This document shows positions 6,692 to 9,144 of a stretch of DNA of 9,144 bases, in pieces; positions within the stretch are counted from its first letter, which is position 1; the number at the start of each line of letters is the position of its first letter. This DNA comes from an uncultured Desulfomonile sp. (GTDB lineage Bacteria > Desulfobacterota > Desulfomonilia > Desulfomonilales > Desulfomonilaceae): NCBI GenBank assembly GCA_903853735.1, contig CAINUH010000114.1:1-9144 (forward strand). The letters run 5' to 3'. The position numbers were made by a program, and so were the translations under genes. The notes under the pieces were generated by a model. That model saw only the letters and a list, made by a program, of their open reading frames with translations. It did not search any database and was not told the origin of the DNA.

Positions 6692-7852
6692 CTACAGAAA
6701 CTCGGCTTTCCTCACCGGCGGTGGAGTATTCCGACTTAGTTTTACGTGGACCTTACCATCTATCATCACCATGGATATTCCAGGGACATCTCCGACTTCA
6801 ATTGCTGCCAGGGCGTTCTTTCCCACAGACCCCATGGGAGCATCCATAGCCGTCAAATCTGCGGCATATCCCACTCGGATAAGGCCGGTGTCCAGACCGA
6901 AAACTCGCGAGGTATTGCCCGTTGCCATACAAATAGCCTGTTCTGCCTTGACCGCGGTCAGAGACGCCGCCATTGAAACTACCCTTAGTATTCCCAGCGG
7001 TACAACGCCGGTTCCCGATGGGGCGTCGTTTCCAATGATGAAACGATCCAATACTCCATGCTCCAGTCCCAAATTCAGCGCATCCAACATTGCTTTAGGG
7101 TTACCGCAATGGACGAGTTCAAGGACGTAAGACGTTTCTTGGACCAGTTTTCTGATTTCATCGACGGATACAGCCGTAGGTCCACCATTGACGTGACAGG
7201 CCACATGAGGATCGACTTGTATTACCTGATCGGCAGTAACCGTGTCGCTCCCCGGAATGGATGTGCCCCCCGTGTGCATCAGCACAATCATGCCCTGCTT
7301 CTTGGCCCATCTGACCATCGGCGCGGCATCTTCAGGAGACTTGACTGATCCAAGGCCAATTTCCCCTACTACTCGGACACCCTCGCGGGCCATTTCTTCA
7401 AAATCGGCCTCGCTGAGGCCTTTTTCCAGTATGACTGAACCACCAATGACTTTCGCTCCGCCAGGCCGAAAGTTCTTGAAAGATTTGGCTGCCAGAATCG
7501 CCAAAGCCTTAGTGCCGGCAGGATCCCTGGGCCGGCCCGGCAAGTGTACTTCTCCTGCCGAAATTATTGTTGTAACTCCTCCATGCACTTCACTCTCAAG
7601 GAAACCCACCTGATTCTGGCGAGGAGTGAAATCGCCTAACACCACGTGGCAGTGAGAGTCGATCAAGCCAGGGGTGATAGTGCTCCCTGCAGCGTCTATA
7701 AAGTTATCAGCGGGAAGAGATTCCAGGTCAGCGCATCTGCCTACTTGCATTATTTTGCCGTCCGATACAAATATCGCATCAGCATCCAGAATAGGGTTTG
7801 CGATATCTCCACTGACCAATGTCCCAATATTTTTTATCAGTGTTCCAGACAT
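6692..7852 (-). CDS. ena: Enamidase (6-oxo-1,4,5,6-tetrahydronicotinate amidohydrolase)
   Basis: Ena (EC 3.5.2.18) hydrolyses 1,4,5,6-tetrahydro-6-oxonicotinate to 2-formylglutarate and ammonia, the third step of nicotinate fermentation. The protein (386 residues) follows the E. barkeri enzyme almost end to end as I recall it: KNIG and SGDI at the start, AAGSTITPGLIDSHCHV (54-70), HGGVTT (90-95), HLPGRPRDPAGTKALAI (103-119), MHTGGTSIPGS (192-202), GNDAPSGTG (274-282), PLGILR (285-290), CMATGN (308-313) and SRNTPPP (373-379) near the end. Likely ligands of the Fe-Zn centre are His67 and His69 (HxH), Glu164 in GEIGLG (in place of the usual carboxylated lysine), His193, His220 and Asp276. I chose ATG 7852, ten codons inside the longest frame, because an ideal AAGGAGGG precedes it by seven bases. 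It starts 35 bases after the molybdenum subunit gene, so co-transcription is likely. This is the best-anchored gene of the cluster. Confidence 0.93.
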   Translation of the reverse strand: MSGTLIKNIGTLVSGDIANPILDADAIFVSDGKIMQVGRCADLESLPADNFIDAAGSTITPGLIDSHCHVVLGDFTPRQNQVGFLESEVHGGVTTIISAGEVHLPGRPRDPAGTKALAILAAKSFKNFRPGGAKVIGGSVILEKGLSEADFEEMAREGVRVVGEIGLGSVKSPEDAAPMVRWAKKQGMIVLMHTGGTSIPGSDTVTADQVIQVDPHVACHVNGGPTAVSVDEIRKLVQETSYVLELVHCGNPKAMLDALNLGLEHGVLDRFIIGNDAPSGTGVVPLGILRVVSMAASLTAVKAEQAICMATGNTSRVFGLDTGLIRVGYAADLTAMDAPMGSVGKNALAAIEVGDVPGISMVMIDGKVHVKLSRNTPPPVRKAEFL

Positions 7853-7859
7853 GAAAATT

Positions 7860-7867
7860 CCCTCCTT
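7860..7867 (-). promoter_or_regulatory. Strong ribosome binding site of ena
   Basis: On the minus strand AAGGAGGG lies seven bases before ATG 7852, close to the ideal Shine-Dalgarno sequence and spacing. It decides the start of ena against an earlier in-frame start at 7882. Confidence 0.85.
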
Positions 7868-7887
7868 GGCAAAAACCCGCACAGATT

Positions 7888-9144
7888 CTATGAGCGCTTA
7901 ACTGTCAAAGCCGCTTTGAGAACTCGCTCAAGATTGGCGGGTAAATGATATATCCTAACCCCCAGCGCATCGGCTATGGCATTGAGGATTGCCGGCGCAG
8001 TGGGTATCAACGCAGGTTCACCTACCCCTTTTGCGCCATAAGGTCCGGTAGGCTCCGGCTCTTCCACTATTATACACTTGACTTCGGGCATGTCGGCACA
8101 TGAAGGAATGTGATAGTCCTTCATAGATTCGGTTTTTCCCGGCAGGAATTCTTCCATGAGAGCAAACCCGATTCCCATGGCAATACCGCTGTAAATCTGG
8201 CCTTGAACGTTTGCTGGATTTATGGCTTTCCCCACGTCATGGGCCGCCACAACTTTCAATACCTTGACTTCGCCTGTGAAAGTGTCGACCTCGACCTCGG
8301 CCATGTGCGTGGCAAAGGCAAATGTAGCATAAGGGATTCCGCTTCCCGTTTCGGCATCCAAGGGGGTAGTGACCGGATCAAAATAGCCCTGCCATTTCAG
8401 GGGAATTCCTGCCTTGCCGGCCCGATGAGCGATGTGCTGAAAAGACACCGAGTGATCAGGTCTTGACCGAGAAATTACGTGGCCTCCTTTAAGAACCAAA
8501 TCACCACGATCGATCTTTAGTATCGTTGCGGCCTCGGTGAGAACAACCTCACGCAGCTTCTTGGCCGCATCCAGCACCGCATTACCGGAAATATAGGTTT
8601 GGCGACTGGCCGAAGTGGCCCCTGCCGATGTTGTAAGGAGAGTGTCGCCAGTGACAAGATGGATTTCATCGGGTCGGACACCAAATGCCTCAGCGGCAAT
8701 TTGCGCCAAAACTGTGGAAGATCCTTGACCTATGTCAGCAGCGCCTGAGAAAAGGGTCAAAGTCCCGTCTTTTTCCAGTTCTATCTGAGCAGTCGAGGGA
8801 TTCTGAATGCCCGTATTACCGATTCCGTACATCATTGACGCCAAGCCGATACCTCTCCTGGATTGACTTCCAATATTGATGGTAGTAGATGCCCTCGCAT
8901 TTTCGTAATAAGGCCCCACAGCCTCTATCGTAGCACCTATGCCGACTCCAGCTTTTAGTTCCTGTCCTGTCGCTGTTAGAGAGCCGATTCTTAGTGCATT
9001 CCTACGCCGGATTTCCAGCGGCGTCAGACCCAACTGCTCGGCCAGGAGATCCATCTGGGACTCGTGTGCAAAGGCTATTTGAGGCACGCCGAAACCTCTC
9101 ATGGCTCCTGCTATGGGATTGTTCGTGTACGCAAATATCGATTC
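7888..9144 (-). CDS. Molybdopterin-binding subunit of a xanthine dehydrogenase family hydroxylase, probably nicotinate dehydrogenase (5' partial)
   Basis: The frame is open to the right edge, so about half of a normal 750-800 residue subunit is visible (418 residues). It starts in the middle of the family sequence: AYTNNP, then GAMRGFGVPQ (about 9067-9105), the ESQMDLLAEQLG helix, and RRRNAL. Next come GAADIGQGSST (molybdopterin contact), ATSASRQTYISGNAV, HDVGKAINP, GQIYSGIAMGIGFALMEE and GAKGVGEP. The Glu of GVGEP (codon 8017-8019) corresponds to the general base of xanthine dehydrogenase. Family members hydroxylate N-heterocycles or aldehydes with water as oxygen source, together with FAD and 2x[2Fe-2S] subunits, which are not in the window. 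Substrate cannot be read from the sequence; nicotinate is proposed because ena and hnr follow directly. The Met at 9102 is internal, not a start. E. barkeri splits this protein into NdhL and NdhM, but here it is continuous. Family certain, substrate inferred from context. Confidence 0.9.
   Translation of the reverse strand, partial: ESIFAYTNNPIAGAMRGFGVPQIAFAHESQMDLLAEQLGLTPLEIRRRNALRIGSLTATGQELKAGVGIGATIEAVGPYYENARASTTINIGSQSRRGIGLASMMYGIGNTGIQNPSTAQIELEKDGTLTLFSGAADIGQGSSTVLAQIAAEAFGVRPDEIHLVTGDTLLTTSAGATSASRQTYISGNAVLDAAKKLREVVLTEAATILKIDRGDLVLKGGHVISRSRPDHSVSFQHIAHRAGKAGIPLKWQGYFDPVTTPLDAETGSGIPYATFAFATHMAEVEVDTFTGEVKVLKVVAAHDVGKAINPANVQGQIYSGIAMGIGFALMEEFLPGKTESMKDYHIPSCADMPEVKCIIVEEPEPTGPYGAKGVGEPALIPTAPAILNAIADALGVRIYHLPANLERVLKAALTVKRS

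Noticed and set aside
6771..7613. Several + strand open frames of 96-123 codons opposite ena
   Set aside because: The ena frame is well identified end to end; the opposite frames show no motif and no ribosome binding site that I trust.

Overview
The window looks like chromosomal DNA of an anaerobic bacterium, most likely a member of the Desulfobacterota (the old Deltaproteobacteria, Desulfomonile- or Syntrophobacter-like). The evidence is indirect: c-di-GMP signalling proteins with receiver domains, a PilZ protein with a short N-terminal helical domain, several TTG starts, and a fermentative, ferredoxin-type nicotinate pathway. The assignment to a lineage is an inference. Coding density is high. 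There is no RNA gene, insertion sequence or CRISPR array that I can support, and no gap longer than about 120 bases lacks a gene.

Left part, + strand (1-4225). The window opens inside a radical SAM/SPASM protein (2-940, 5' end missing). Three c-di-GMP genes follow, all reading the same way: a receiver-PAS-HD-GYP phosphodiesterase (about 1062-2618), a receiver-GGDEF diguanylate cyclase with an intact I-site (2711-3619), and a PilZ effector with an N-terminal helical domain (3692-4225). Together they could degrade, make and sense c-di-GMP, with both enzymes controlled by phosphorelay. No histidine kinase lies in the window.

Right part, - strand (9144 down to 4215). Read in the direction of transcription, the genes are the C-terminal part of a xanthine-dehydrogenase-family molybdenum subunit (7888-9144, 5' end outside the window), enamidase Ena (6692-7852), 6-hydroxynicotinate reductase Hnr (5102-6601) and a UPF0280/COG2122 protein of the ApbE superfamily (4215-5048). 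The first three match the opening steps of the nicotinate fermentation known from Eubacterium barkeri: nicotinate is hydroxylated to 6-hydroxynicotinate, reduced to 1,4,5,6-tetrahydro-6-oxonicotinate, then hydrolysed to 2-formylglutarate and ammonia.

The most interesting point is the fourth gene. E. barkeri Hnr carries a covalently bound flavin, and the ApbE superfamily contains flavinyltransferases. An ApbE-like gene directly after hnr is therefore a good candidate for the enzyme that loads flavin onto Hnr. In addition, the molybdenum subunit is continuous here across the region where E. barkeri has two separate subunits (NdhL and NdhM). The two gene blocks converge and overlap tail to tail by 11 bases at 4215-4225.
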